Shown: positions 17,337 to 26,483, counted from the first letter of the stretch. The stretch is DNA of 64,000 nt from Mariniblastus sp. (GCA_011523945.1 WTFU01000044.1:1-64000), one strand, 5' to 3'. Numbers and translations: made by a program. Notes: generated by a model not told the origin, from the letters alone.

Positions 17337-18833
17337 ATGGCTGAAACTGGCAATTCCAATTCTCGCGACTCTCATGGACGCGGTTCCAAAAATCGCACTC
17401 AAAATTCGCACTCGAATAGACAATATCCTTTGGATGCAGAAGTTGCGGCCAAATTGAAGGAAATCGAATCTGCCGGCGAGCCGATGTCGATTGCCGAAGC
17501 GATCTCCCGTGAGCGAAAACCGGCGACAGAAAGTCCCGGCAATTCGGTATTCGAAGGCGAAGTCATTAACGTTACCGACTTGCAGAAAATGTCGGTTGAA
17601 GAACTGACAGAACAGGCACTCACCGAAGGAATCAGCGACGCGAAAGAACTTGGCAAACGGGATTTGATCACCCGAATGCTCAAAGAACGCGTCAAAGCGA
17701 GAGGAATTATGTGCGGCCAGGGGACATTGCAGATCCTCCCGGATGGCTTTGGATTCTTGCGCAGCCCCGAGTATCAGTACCTCAACTGCCCCGATGACAT
17801 CTACGTTTCCCCAAGTCAGATCAGAAAATTCAATCTCAGAAACGGCTCAGTAGTCAAAGGGCAAATCCGTCCCCCCAAAGAAAATGAGCGGTACTTCGCA
17901 CTGCTGCGAGTAGAATCGGTCAACGGGCTCAATCCAGCCGACAGTGCCCGGCGTTCAAACTTTGACGACCTCACACCTCTCCATCCCGATACACGGATGG
18001 TGATGGAAAACGACCCCAAAGAAATGTCAACGCGGGTTGTCGACATGCTGTCCCCGATTGGATTCGGGCAACGCGGTCTGATCGTCAGCCCACCCCGTGC
18101 GGGAAAAACAATCCTGATGCAGCGAATGGCACAGGCGACACTCAAAAATTACCCAAGTGCCTACGTCATCATGTTACTTATTGACGAGCGTCCCGAAGAA
18201 GTCACCGACATGGAACGGGAGGTTCAGGGAGACCGCTGTGAGGTGATCAGTTCCACTTTCGACGAGCCTGCCTCTCGACATATTCAGGTTGCCGAAATGG
18301 TACTGGAAAAAGCAAAACGTCTGGTGGAGAGTGGCATCGATGTCGTAATCTTCCTCGACTCCATTACCCGCTTAGGTCGAGCCTGGAATTCAGAGTGCCC
18401 GCAATCCGGAAAAACGCTCTCTGGTGGACTCGATGCAAATGCAATGCAAAAACCAAAAGCGTTTTTTGGTTCAGCGCGAAAAATTGAAGAAGGCGGTTCA
18501 CTTACCATCCTCGCCACAGCGCTGATTGACACTGGTAGTAAAATGGACGAAGTCATTTTCGAAGAATTTAAAGGAACAGGTAATCTGGAAATTGTTCTGG
18601 ATCGATCTTTGGTCGACAAACGGATTTGGCCGGCAATCGATATCAATGCCAGTGGAACGCGGCGCGAAGAAAAATTATTTGACGAAGATGAATATGACCG
18701 AATCTGTAAAGTCCGTCGAGTTCTTAGCGAAATGAATCCGCCTGACGCAATGGATCTACTCACGAGTCGCCTCAAGAAAACTCAAACAAATGCTGAATTT
18801 CTAATGAGTATCAAATCGAGCGGATCTTTTTAG
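17337..18833 (+). CDS. rho: Transcription termination factor Rho
   Basis: 498 residues. An unusual N-terminal extension of about 80 residues, rich in Ser, Asn, Arg and Glu, precedes the Rho_N helical domain ([17 protein letters not shown]). The cold-shock RNA-binding domain follows ([20 protein letters not shown]). The ATPase has Walker A PPRAGKT, Walker [17 protein letters not shown], the Q/R-loop [19 protein letters not shown] and the catalytic TLIDTGS-like stretch [14 protein letters not shown]. The ATG at 17337 is chosen over a GTG at 17310. N-terminal inserts are common in Rho outside proteobacteria and add RNA contacts. The hexameric helicase ends untranslated transcripts. Confidence 0.97.
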   Translation: MAETGNSNSRDSHGRGSKNRTQNSHSNRQYPLDAEVAAKLKEIESAGEPMSIAEAISRERKPATESPGNSVFEGEVINVTDLQKMSVEELTEQALTEGISDAKELGKRDLITRMLKERVKARGIMCGQGTLQILPDGFGFLRSPEYQYLNCPDDIYVSPSQIRKFNLRNGSVVKGQIRPPKENERYFALLRVESVNGLNPADSARRSNFDDLTPLHPDTRMVMENDPKEMSTRVVDMLSPIGFGQRGLIVSPPRAGKTILMQRMAQATLKNYPSAYVIMLLIDERPEEVTDMEREVQGDRCEVISSTFDEPASRHIQVAEMVLEKAKRLVESGIDVVIFLDSITRLGRAWNSECPQSGKTLSGGLDANAMQKPKAFFGSARKIEEGGSLTILATALIDTGSKMDEVIFEEFKGTGNLEIVLDRSLVDKRIWPAIDINASGTRREEKLFDEDEYDRICKVRRVLSEMNPPDAMDLLTSRLKKTQTNAEFLMSIKSSGSF

Positions 18834-18984
18834 TATCGATTCAAATTTCAATCCCAAACACTTGGTTTCCTCAACTGCACAAGCGTTTGTGAATTTTAGT
18901 GGTAAAATCCAACGAACCACAATCAAATTGCATCCTTTTGTACACTCATACCGATAACCCCCACCATCAATTTCGAGGTCAGCC

Positions 18985-19464
18985 TTGATTCAAGAACTCC
19001 AAGGAACCACCGGCTCAGTAGCAGACGATCGTTTCGCTATTGTCGTTTCCAAATACCACCTTAGCATCACCGGGAAACTGCTCGAGGGTGCCCAACAAAC
19101 ACTGACACGCAACCTAGTGCCTGCGACTCAAATTAAAGTGTTTTGGGTTCCCGGCGCTTGGGAAATCCCCGGCGGCGCTCAACTTGCACTCGAATCCGGT
19201 CAGTTTGACGCCATACTTACCCTTGGCTGTGTTATTCGCGGAGAAACGACCCATGACCAGCATATCAATACGACGGTAAGCAACGGATTGGGCCAACTAA
19301 GCCTGCAACACCAAAAACCGGTCACCTTTGGACTTCTAACCTGCAACACCATGGATCAAGCGATTCAACGATCCGGAGGGAATGTAGGAAATAAAGGCGT
19401 AGAGACCGCGGAAGCAGCAATCCACATGCTGCTGCTTAAGAAAGAAATTGGTCAGCTCTCTTGA
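18985..19464 (+). CDS. ribH: 6,7-dimethyl-8-ribityllumazine synthase
   Basis: 159 residues, standard for RibH, which condenses ribitylaminouracil with dihydroxybutanone phosphate. FAIVVSKYHLSITGKLL holds the first substrate loop, VPGAWEIPGGAQLAL is the strongest family signature, and GCVIRGETTHDQHI carries the catalytic His and the phosphate-binding loop. GLLTCNTMDQAI, RSGG and NKGVETAEAAI complete the pattern. The start is TTG at 18985, with GAGGT about eight bases upstream. No FMN riboswitch was seen before it. It pairs functionally with ribF at 26550. Confidence 0.95.
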   Translation: MIQELQGTTGSVADDRFAIVVSKYHLSITGKLLEGAQQTLTRNLVPATQIKVFWVPGAWEIPGGAQLALESGQFDAILTLGCVIRGETTHDQHINTTVSNGLGQLSLQHQKPVTFGLLTCNTMDQAIQRSGGNVGNKGVETAEAAIHMLLLKKEIGQLS

Positions 19465-19684
19465 ATATGACTTCGCAGCAATTTGCGAGGTTGTATGACA
19501 AGACTACATTACGATTCCCTGCAATCGAACAGTGACTAAGATTTTTCCAAAAATCCACAATGAACTCCCTAGTGAACCGCCCCCGTTCACTCCTGTACCC
19601 TCTTGCCCTAAGATGCATAAGATTGTGCGATGCAGTTGAACCCCCGTGCCCCCAACCCCTTGCTTGAAATTCCCAATCGAATCT

Positions 19685-20122
19685 ATGTCCCGACGCAGCC
19701 GAGCCAGAGAAATTGTACTGCAGGTCCTCTACCAAGATGACCTCAATACCGATCAACCGGAAGACATCCGATTGCGGTTCATTAACGCTCGCTTGAATCA
19801 GGACAGATCGCTCGTCGAATTCGCAGAGGATTTACTTGCGGGCGTGCGTCGACACCGGGATAAAGTTGATCAACAATTAGAGGAGATTGCGAGAAACTGG
19901 AAACTGTCCCGCATGGCGGCGACAGACCGCAACGTGTTGCGTTTGGGAGCCTACGAGATTCTGTTCACAGAAACTCCCAACCGGGTAGCGGTCAACGAAG
20001 CAATCGAACTGGCCAAACGCTACGGTACCAACAATTCATCCCAATTCGTAAATGGAGTTCTGGACCGTCTAATGAACAACCAACCTCCTGCGACTTCCGA
20101 TGAACATCCACAGACCTCCTGA
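19685..20122 (+). CDS. nusB: Transcription antitermination protein NusB
   Basis: 145 residues from the ATG at 19685. The N-terminus SRRSRAREIVLQVLYQDD is the NusB opening helix that contacts boxA RNA and NusE. The C-terminal pattern MAATDRNVLRLGAYEIL, TPNRVAVNEAIELAKRYG and FVNGVLDRL is diagnostic. NusB with S10 binds boxA in rRNA leaders and supports processive rRNA transcription. It follows ribH, a pairing seen in many bacteria. The in-frame upstream start at 19646 adds a Pro-rich leader unlike the family and was rejected. Confidence 0.95.
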   Translation: MSRRSRAREIVLQVLYQDDLNTDQPEDIRLRFINARLNQDRSLVEFAEDLLAGVRRHRDKVDQQLEEIARNWKLSRMAATDRNVLRLGAYEILFTETPNRVAVNEAIELAKRYGTNNSSQFVNGVLDRLMNNQPPATSDEHPQTS

Positions 20123-20179
20123 ACCAATCGTGCGTCGATTCAATAGACGTTTTAACCCCTCAAACCAAAGCTGAAATAT

Positions 20180-21160
20180 ATGGCACGCTGGAATCCATTT
20201 GGAAAAAAAGAAGAGACCACCGAGGAAGCCCAGGAATCATCTGGAATGTTTGGGTTTGTTAAATCGGCATTAAAAAAAACCGTCACGGCACTCAACACCG
20301 ACATTCGCGATCTAGTAAAAGAAGGGCGACTGGTTGACGACCAATTCCTCGACGAACTTTTTGCGCACCTGGTGAAAACCGATATGGGCGGGGGACCTGC
20401 GGGCAAAATTAGAGACGGCATTCAAAATAAATTTCGGGGGCGAAAGCTCTTCATGACAGACCTGGTCGAATCTGCCAAAGAGACGATCACCGAAATTATG
20501 CAGCAGGAATCAAGCGACATCCAACGTGCTGAATCAGGGCCAACCGTGATCATGGTGGTCGGTGTCAACGGAGCGGGGAAAACGACTTCAATCGCCAAAC
20601 TTGCACATCGTTTCAGTGAATCAGGCAATTCCGTTGTTCTGGGAGCGGGCGACACCTTTCGCGCTGCCGCTGTCGAACAACTGACGATTTGGGCCGGAAG
20701 AATGGGCGCCGAAATCGTAACCGGTCGCCAAGGCAGCGATCCTGCCAGTGTCGCCTACAAAGCGGTTGAGGCTGGAAAAAATAATGCTGCGGATGTTGTG
20801 ATCGTCGACACGGCAGGGCGACTGCAAACACAAAGCAATCTAATGGAAGAACTGGGTAGAATCCGCCGCGTCATGGCCAAAGTAATCCCCGACGCCCCTC
20901 ACGAAGTGCTTCTGGTTCTCGATGCGACAGCAGGACAAAATGCCATTAGCCAGGCTCGTGGATTTTCCGAAGCCGCAGGCTGCACTGGAATCATCCTTGC
21001 CAAACTTGACGGGACCGCCAAAGGTGGTGTTGCCATTCCTATTCGCGAAGAATTTGGACTTCCGGTCAAATTCATCGGGCTCGGAGAGACACACGACGCC
21101 TTTGCAGCATTCGATGTCGGTCAGTACGTCGATGCACTCTTTGACGAGACAGACATTTAG
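20180..21160 (+). CDS. ftsY: Signal recognition particle receptor FtsY
   Basis: 326 residues: a short charged A-region (GKKEETTEEAQE), the N-domain helices (about 35-115) and the SRP-type GTPase. G1 is GVNGAGKTTSIAKLAHRF, G3 is VDTAGRLQTQSNL, the insertion-box motif GDTFRAAAVEQL is present, and G4 is AKLDGTAKGG. The GLGE motif near the end closes the NG domain. FtsY docks SRP-ribosome complexes at the membrane. The A-region is short, so membrane binding probably relies on the amphipathic helix before the N-domain. A terminator lies 60 bases past the stop. Confidence 0.96.
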   Translation: MARWNPFGKKEETTEEAQESSGMFGFVKSALKKTVTALNTDIRDLVKEGRLVDDQFLDELFAHLVKTDMGGGPAGKIRDGIQNKFRGRKLFMTDLVESAKETITEIMQQESSDIQRAESGPTVIMVVGVNGAGKTTSIAKLAHRFSESGNSVVLGAGDTFRAAAVEQLTIWAGRMGAEIVTGRQGSDPASVAYKAVEAGKNNAADVVIVDTAGRLQTQSNLMEELGRIRRVMAKVIPDAPHEVLLVLDATAGQNAISQARGFSEAAGCTGIILAKLDGTAKGGVAIPIREEFGLPVKFIGLGETHDAFAAFDVGQYVDALFDETDI

Positions 21161-21220
21161 TCTTGCACCTTCTGTATTGGCGAACCCAAACTCCCCTACC
21201 TGCCACCTCGGCGTCAAACA

Positions 21221-21260
21221 AAAAAGTCCTGTTCGCTCATCTCGAACAGGACTTTTTCGA
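21221..21260 (+). terminator. Terminator downstream of ftsY
   Basis: A perfect 15-base-pair stem, AAAAAGTCCTGTTCG (21221-21235) and its complement (21243-21257), with a seven-base loop and a T-rich 3' arm. It ends the nusB-ftsY transcript. Confidence 0.93.
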
Positions 21261-21485
21261 AAACGTCGGAAAGAAGAAAACAGAGCAACCTTTTACCTCT
21301 ACTGAGAAAAGATTCCCTCTCATCTCCGTCGCTGCTCATTGTAACCTCATTTCGTTCCCCATTCCAATCAGGGTGACAAGGAACAAGGAAATTTTTTCAT
21401 ATTTGATTTTGCTAACACATCACGGGACCAAACCGCGTTGCAAAAAATCAACATTCGACTTGAACTAGCATTTTATCGAACACAA

Positions 21486-21519
21486 AAAAAACGCTCGCCA
21501 CCAAGTGACAAGCGTTTTT
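21486..21519 (-). terminator. Terminator downstream of the TGA-containing HMA gene
   Basis: Arms AAAAACGCT (21487-21495) and AGCGTTTTT (21511-21519) pair around a 15-base loop. On the minus strand the stem leads into a T run (the A tract at 21484-21491), so it ends the HMA lipoprotein transcript 24 bases past its TAA. Its position after 21543, and not after the TGA at 21729, supports translation through the TGA. Confidence 0.85.
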
Positions 21520-21542
21520 CATTGATCCGAATTATAAAACGC

Positions 21543-21992
21543 TTATTCTGCGTTTGACCAATCCTTGATGTGCTTATTGCCATCCTCAACCAACTTATTG
21601 AGCGTCGCAGCAACGTCCAAATCTTTTGGGGCTGAGAAAGTACATGAGCGAGATGACGTATCACACTTAATGTCTGAAACACCGGAAACACCAGCTAGAG
21701 CGCCTTTCACGGACGCAGCACAGCCACCTCAGGTCATGCCTGGCAGTTTAAGAGAAACGGTCTGAGTAGCAGAGTCGTCGGTTTTAGCAGCGCCATCAGT
21801 TTCCTCTGGCTTGGCATCCGTTTCGGCTGGCTTAGCTGCAGGCGTCTCACCGGTGCTCGGTGCGACTACTTCAGCTGCTCCGCCACCCTGTTCTCCAGTC
21901 GCCTTTGCAGGCTCTTTTGCGGCTTCTTTCTTATCGCAGCCTACCGAGACGACGAGCATCGCCATCGCTATAAATGTCAACATTGCACGCAT
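21543..21992 (-). CDS. Heavy-metal-associated (HMA) domain lipoprotein with in-frame TGA: probable selenoprotein
   Basis: The frame from the ATG at 21992 meets TGA at 21731-21729 but continues without another stop to TAA at 21545-21543, giving 149 residues if TGA is read as selenocysteine (residue 88). Residues 1-19 form a lipoprotein signal (MLVVSVGC). An Ala/Glu/Pro/Thr-rich linker follows, then an HMA ferredoxin-like fold: VSLKLPGMT-U-GGCAASVK, ALAGVSGVSDIKCD. HMA domains bind Cu, Hg or Zn through GMTCxxC; here the first Cys is exactly the TGA and the second Cys is kept. Another Cys pair follows (IKCD, RSCTF). After the TGA, domain conservation and codon phase are intact, which argues against decay. 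The alternative is a sequencing or mutational C-to-A change (TGC to TGA). A probable envelope-facing metal or redox role is inferred. Confidence 0.85.
21693..21728 (-). promoter_or_regulatory. Candidate bacterial SECIS hairpin just after the TGA
   Basis: On the minus strand, 17 bases after the TGA, GCGTC (21716-21712) pairs with GGCGC (21704-21700) around the loop CGTGAAA. GGCT (21725-21722) can pair with AGCT (21696-21693) below an internal loop. Distance and a G/T-bearing apical loop fit the loose bacterial SECIS pattern that SelB reads. The helix is modest and was found by eye only. Confidence 0.5.
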
Positions 21993-22550
21993 GTTTCAAG
22001 TCTCCAAATTGTTTTCATGAATTGTAACAGTGCGCAAAAAAGAGCGCCCTATTCCAGAAATCTAAGCTTTTCAAGCAGGTAAATACTTTAACCTTTTCAA
22101 GCCTTTCACAACATTTCATCATCCTGCTTTCCATGTAAAATCATTAGAATAATTAAAAAATCGTTTAATTATTCACAGTTGCGCAGTGAATCGGGAAAAT
22201 GGGAAATTAACGCAATCTAGGGCTCCGAACGCCAAATCTCGGCCCTAATCCGAACGCTGACCGTAATCGCTCTGGTAATCAAGGCCTAAACGGCAAACAT
22301 TTGGCTAATTCCTAGGAAAAAACAGGTTTTCTCTTATTGCAAAAACACAGGTAATCGGTAAACTTGCCAGACTGAAAAATGAGCGAGAAGAGCTCCGGAT
22401 GGCCCGGGGAACTGTGTTTCGTATCAAATCGATCACAGTATTTGTTGGAAAATTGTAGTTTGTAGGTAATTGAAGGAGTTGGATCAAACGCGAGCCGATA
22501 GAAGTCTATTCACAGTCTTCCCTTCCGCCGCGACATTGGATCAAACGGTT
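21993..22550. other. Divergent intergenic region before rpsO
   Basis: 558 bases, A/T-rich near 22080-22200, between the minus-strand HMA gene and rpsO. The open frame extending rpsO upstream to 22470 is not supported by family length. No RNA gene was recognised. Promoters for both genes must lie here. Confidence 0.5.
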
Positions 22551-22820
22551 ATGGCCATTACGAAAGAGAATAAAGCTGAGTTGGTTAAAGAATTCCAAAC
22601 AAAGGATGGAGATACGGGTTCTCCCGATGTTCAAATTGCTATCCTTACCAAGCGGATCAATCACCTAACTGAGCACATGCGTTCGAACAAAAAAGACTAT
22701 TCCACAAGACGTGGATTGTTGGGCATGGTATCTCGTCGCCGTCGGTTGTTAGATTACGTTCGAAAGAATGATGCGGATCGTTATCTCGACATCATCGAAC
22801 GACTTAACATTCGAAAGTAA
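22551..22820 (+). CDS. rpsO: 30S ribosomal protein uS15
   Basis: 89 residues, exact family length. [16 protein letters not shown] opens the first helix. [17 protein letters not shown] and [19 protein letters not shown] are the 16S rRNA-binding helices with the conserved His-Leu-Thr-x-His motif, and [13 protein letters not shown] closes the protein. uS15 binds the 16S central domain early in assembly. It lies upstream of pnp, as in many bacteria, separated here by a terminator and a structured spacer. The ATG at 22551 is fixed by the conserved N-terminus. Confidence 0.97.
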   Translation: MAITKENKAELVKEFQTKDGDTGSPDVQIAILTKRINHLTEHMRSNKKDYSTRRGLLGMVSRRRRLLDYVRKNDADRYLDIIERLNIRK

Positions 22821-22829
22821 TTTTCATCG

Positions 22830-22867
22830 AAGTGGCACCACCTGATGCGTGCCACTTTTCTTTTTGA
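22830..22867 (+). terminator. Terminator or attenuator after rpsO
   Basis: AAGTGGCAC (22830-22838) pairs with GTGCCACTT (22849-22857), followed by TTCTTTTTG. It can end the rpsO message or partly attenuate read-through into pnp. Confidence 0.85.
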
Positions 22868-22875
22868 TCTCTCTT

Positions 22876-23040
22876 CACCGGTTAAGCCGGTGAGCCGCAC
22901 CGCGGAAGGTGCTCTAGTCGATGCGGGCGTTTCTTAGTGAACGCCGTGATGAACGGATTTCATAACTCGCACTTTTCAGACTGTCGCTCGGAAACAGCGG
23001 ACAGTCTCGTCATATTTACGACCCGGCATTTTTCTGCCGG
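22876..23040 (+). ncRNA. Structured rpsO-pnp spacer, possible pnp leader RNA
   Basis: Five consecutive hairpins lie in 165 bases: CACCGG/CCGGTG (22876-22892), GAGC..ACC/GGTGCTC (22892-22914), GGCGTT/AACGCC (22926-22945), a long stem AGACTGTC/GACAGTCT extended by GCT/AGC with one bulge (22978-23007), and CCGGCA/TGCCGG (23023-23040). Between them the sequence is G/C-rich and not coding. In E. coli the pnp leader is cut by RNase III and mediates PNPase autocontrol. A similar role is inferred from position. It may also be an independent small RNA; TTGACA at 23041 follows the last stem. Confidence 0.55.
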
Positions 23041-23179
23041 TTGACAAATAGGACAAATCGTTGGGCTTGGATCGCAACGGTACCGATGGTGAGCCCTAAG
23101 CAATTCGTGGTTAACACCCATTAAGGAATTGCAATCTGAATTATTGATGTTGTAGAAGAATTTAATGTAGGAAAAAATT

Positions 23180-25474
23180 GTGAAAGTAAAAGTAGAAAAG
23201 AAAATTGGCGACAGTGTGATGTCGTTTGAAACTGGCTATCTTGCGAAACAAGCCGCTGCCGCTGTACTTATTCAGTACAACGACACCGTTGTTCTGTCGA
23301 CCGCCGCAACTGGCACTCCGCGACCGGGAATCGACTTTTTCCCGTTGATGTGCGACTATCGTGAAAGAACCTGTGCAGCAGGAAAGTTCCCCGGTGGATT
23401 TATCAAACGCGAAGGGCGACCGACCACCAAAGAAACACTCACCGCTCGCTTAATCGATCGTCCGATCCGCCCAATGTTTGCCCCTGGATTTAAAAACGAA
23501 GTCCAGTGTCAGAACTTTGTTCTCTCAAGTGATAAACAAACTGATGGTGACGTTCTCGCAATGAACGGAACCTCAACCGCATGTTTCATCTCACCAATGC
23601 CGTTTGAAGATCCAGTAGCGTCCACACGCGTCGCTCGTGTCGAGGGCGAATTCGTTGCCTTTCCGTCACAAGAACAGCTTGAAGAAAGTGACATGGACGT
23701 CATCATCTCAGCAACCGACTCCGCTGTGACAATGATTGAAGGATTCGCTCGGGAAGTCCCAGAAGATGAAATGCTCGCAGCCATTGAGTTTGGACATGAG
23801 ATTTGCAAGCAAGTTATTGATCTTCAGCGCGAACTATTTGAAAAAGTTGCACCTGAAAAAGATGAATTCGAAGCACCCGAGAATGACGGTCTGCTCGACA
23901 AGATGCTGCCGAAGTACTACGACGATTACAAAGCTGCAATCCTGATTGCAGGAAAGCACGATCGTGGCGAAGCCAAGAACAAACTCAAAGACACGATCAT
24001 TGCCGACATGATTCCTGATCCAAATGCAGACAATGCAATTGATCTTGGAGCTGTGAAAAACGCCATTCACGATCTTGAAGAAAAAGTGATTCGCGATTCC
24101 ATTCTCGATGGTGTTCGATCCGATGGACGTGATGGAAAAACTCTTCGGCCAATCGAGTGCCACGCTAACGTGATCCCGCGAGTTCATGGATCAGCAATTT
24201 TCCAGCGTGGTGAGACGCAAGCTCTCATCACAATCACACTGGGTACCGGGCGAGACGAGCAGCGGGTCGATGGGCTATTCGAGGAGTACTCCAAAAAGTT
24301 CATGCTCGATTACAACTTCCCAAGCTTCAGTGTTGGTGAGTGCCGCCCAATTCGTGGGCCTGGACGTCGTGAAATCGGTCACGGTGCTTTAGCAGAGCGG
24401 AGTATCAATCCAGTTCTTCCCGATGCAGACGAATTCCCCTATACGATCCGTGTTGTCTCTGACATCCTCGAATCCAACGGTTCGTCGTCGATGGCAACCG
24501 TTTGTGGAACGACACTTGGCCTGATGGCCGCTGGAGTCACCATCAAAAACCCAGTGGCTGGCATCTCGGTCGGTATGGTTAAAGAAGGTGATCGTTACGC
24601 ACTTTTAACCGATATTCTTGGAAGCGAAGATCACTTCGGCGACATGGATTTCAAAGTTGCTGGAACGCAAAACGGAATCACTGGTATTCAACTGGATCTA
24701 AAAATCCGAGGTATTAGCAGCGACCTCCTGAAAGAGGCAATGGCGCAATCACGCGAAGCAAGAATCGAAATTCTGCGAACCATGCTCAAGACCCTTCCAC
24801 GACCACAGGAAGAACTTTCCGAGTATGCACCTCGTCTACTGGTAACCCAGATCGATCCGGAAAAGATTGGCATGCTAATCGGCCCGGGTGGAAAGAACAT
24901 TCGCGCGATTCAGGAAACGACGCAAACCGTTATCGAAGTTTCAGAAGACGGGCGCGTAACCGTTGCAGGAACTGACGGGCCGCTGGCCGAAGCTGCCCTG
25001 AAGAAAGTAGAAGCCTGCACAGCTACCGTTCAGGTTGGAAAAATCTATGACGGCACCGTCAGTAGCGTCAAAGACTTTGGAGCGTTCGTCGAGATCCTTC
25101 CCGGACGCGACGGCCTTTGCCACATCAGCGAACTTTCAAGTGGATTTATCGATAAAGTCGATGACATCTGCCACGTCGGTGATGAAATGAAAGTCCTCGT
25201 GATTGACGTCGATGGAAACGATCGCGTCAAACTTAGTCGTCGCCAGGCACTCGAAGAACTCGGGCTTGAGGACGAATTTGCCTCAGCCACCGCAGATGCA
25301 CCTGCTGGTTCCGGTGATCGCGAAGATCGACCTGCTCGCAGCGAAGGCGGTGGTGATCGCGGCGGACGCAGCGGAGGCGGCGGGGGTCGCAGTCGCAGCG
25401 GCGGCGGTCGCGGACGCAACGGCGGAGGCGGCGGGGGTCGCGGACGCAGCGGCGGGGGTCGCGACCGTCGCTAA
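23180..25474 (+). CDS. pnp: Polyribonucleotide nucleotidyltransferase with an RGG-type tail
   Basis: 764 residues. Two RNase PH domains (first opening [19 protein letters not shown], with [21 protein letters not shown]; second with [27 protein letters not shown] and the catalytic block [16 protein letters not shown]) flank the helical linker. A KH domain ([16 protein letters not shown], about 555-610) and an S1 domain ([19 protein letters not shown], about 622-690) follow. The last ~65 residues are a Gly/Arg/Ser tail with RGG and GRGR units, encoded by near-repetitive GGCGG codons. PNPase degrades RNA 3'-5' with phosphate. The GTG start at 23180 keeps the conserved N-terminus. Confidence 0.97.
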   Translation: MKVKVEKKIGDSVMSFETGYLAKQAAAAVLIQYNDTVVLSTAATGTPRPGIDFFPLMCDYRERTCAAGKFPGGFIKREGRPTTKETLTARLIDRPIRPMFAPGFKNEVQCQNFVLSSDKQTDGDVLAMNGTSTACFISPMPFEDPVASTRVARVEGEFVAFPSQEQLEESDMDVIISATDSAVTMIEGFAREVPEDEMLAAIEFGHEICKQVIDLQRELFEKVAPEKDEFEAPENDGLLDKMLPKYYDDYKAAILIAGKHDRGEAKNKLKDTIIADMIPDPNADNAIDLGAVKNAIHDLEEKVIRDSILDGVRSDGRDGKTLRPIECHANVIPRVHGSAIFQRGETQALITITLGTGRDEQRVDGLFEEYSKKFMLDYNFPSFSVGECRPIRGPGRREIGHGALAERSINPVLPDADEFPYTIRVVSDILESNGSSSMATVCGTTLGLMAAGVTIKNPVAGISVGMVKEGDRYALLTDILGSEDHFGDMDFKVAGTQNGITGIQLDLKIRGISSDLLKEAMAQSREARIEILRTMLKTLPRPQEELSEYAPRLLVTQIDPEKIGMLIGPGGKNIRAIQETTQTVIEVSEDGRVTVAGTDGPLAEAALKKVEACTATVQVGKIYDGTVSSVKDFGAFVEILPGRDGLCHISELSSGFIDKVDDICHVGDEMKVLVIDVDGNDRVKLSRRQALEELGLEDEFASATADAPAGSGDREDRPARSEGGGDRGGRSGGGGGRSRSGGGRGRNGGGGGGRGRSGGGRDRR

Positions 25475-25569
25475 TCCTTCGCAAACTAGTAACCCAGCAA
25501 AAACAGCCGTTTAAGTAAACAAAACACTGTTTCAATCGCTGTATTGATCGAATACGATCCATTAGAATT

Positions 25570-25604
25570 GCTCGAAAGCCGGTTGTGGCTTTCGAGCTTT
25601 TTTA
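25570..25604 (+). terminator. Terminator downstream of pnp
   Basis: An 11-base-pair stem, GCTCGAAAGCC (25570-25580) and GGCTTTCGAGC (25587-25597), with a six-base loop and seven T at 25598-25604. Confidence 0.95.
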
Positions 25605-25763
25605 TTTCCTCAATTGAATTAAACGGATTTAAATAATTAAAGGGATTTCAATTAAATGGATTTAACTTCAATCCGTCTAAGCCCCGAATCATTGCAGCCC
25701 GACGGGAATCAACCAGTACAATCTTAAGCTTCTGCGCTGCCGAGATCTCCCTCGACGAAGGGC

Positions 25764-26483
25764 ATGGTAATCAATATGGAACCAATCGACGAACTGAGAA
25801 AACGATACAACGAGTTAGCCAGACTCGCTGGTTCATTAGCTCATGAAATCAAAAATCCGCTTTCAATCATTGTCATGAACATGGAATTGCTTCACGAAGA
25901 CCTTGAAGCCATGACGCATCCAGAATCTCAGCGAGCGGTCAAACGGACTGAAACCGTCATTCAACAATGCCACCGACTGGAAACCCTGCTTAACGATTTT
26001 CTCCGGTTCACAAAACTAAGCAGTCTCGAATTGAAACCCGGTTGCCTGAACAACCAAATTGACCAGGTGCTCGACTTTTTCGAAACTCAGGCGGCTAAAC
26101 AGGGCGTGGAGATCATTCGCTACCTAGACGCCGAATTACCAAGCATTAATCTCGACCCTCAGACACTTCAGGCGGCTCTGGTTAATCTGGTTAAAAATGC
26201 CATGGAAGCCATGCCTGACGGTGGCCAGCTGGTTGCTCGCACTCGCACCACTCGCAAAGGTGTCGCGTTAGATTTAATCGACACAGGATGCGGAATGGCG
26301 GCTTCGGCATTAATCAATATGTTTCAGGAGTTTTACACTTCAAAAGACGGCGGCACTGGACTCGGCCTGCCTACCGCCAAAAAGATCATCGAAGCCCACG
26401 ATGCAAGAATCAACGTTCAATCTGAAGTCGATCAAGGCACGCAGTTCACAATCGAATTTCCAACATTCAAAACCATCGGCTAA
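25764..26483 (+). CDS. Soluble sensor histidine kinase without a recognisable input domain
   Basis: 239 residues comprising only the transmitter core. The H-box AGSLAHEIKNPLS places the phospho-His at residue 27. The N-box is LVNLVKNAMEAMPDGG, G1 is DLIDTGCGM, the F-box is MFQEFYTSKDGG and G2 is GTGLGLPTAKKI. No membrane segment and no PAS or GAF domain precede it, only 20 residues of helix. No response regulator is adjacent, so its partner lies elsewhere. It may take its signal through a partner protein, as NtrB-like cytoplasmic kinases do. Two starts are possible: ATG 25764 or ATG 25776. Confidence 0.88.
   Translation: MVINMEPIDELRKRYNELARLAGSLAHEIKNPLSIIVMNMELLHEDLEAMTHPESQRAVKRTETVIQQCHRLETLLNDFLRFTKLSSLELKPGCLNNQIDQVLDFFETQAAKQGVEIIRYLDAELPSINLDPQTLQAALVNLVKNAMEAMPDGGQLVARTRTTRKGVALDLIDTGCGMAASALINMFQEFYTSKDGGTGLGLPTAKKIIEAHDARINVQSEVDQGTQFTIEFPTFKTIG

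Noticed and set aside
18834..18984. FMN riboswitch upstream of ribH
   Set aside because: The conserved FMN-aptamer sequences (such as AGGGGTGAAATTCCC) are absent here and also upstream of ribF.
21473..21691. Minus-strand 72-residue frame under the 3' half of the HMA gene
   Set aside because: It lies in another phase than the HMA frame; only the phase that continues through the TGA shows domain conservation.
22470..22550. Upstream extension of rpsO
   Set aside because: uS15 is 89 residues and begins at MAITKENK; the additional 27 codons are leader.
25045..25562. Long frames on both strands within the 3' end of pnp
   Set aside because: They are by-products of the GGC-rich codons of the Gly/Arg tail; PNPase is in the other frame.
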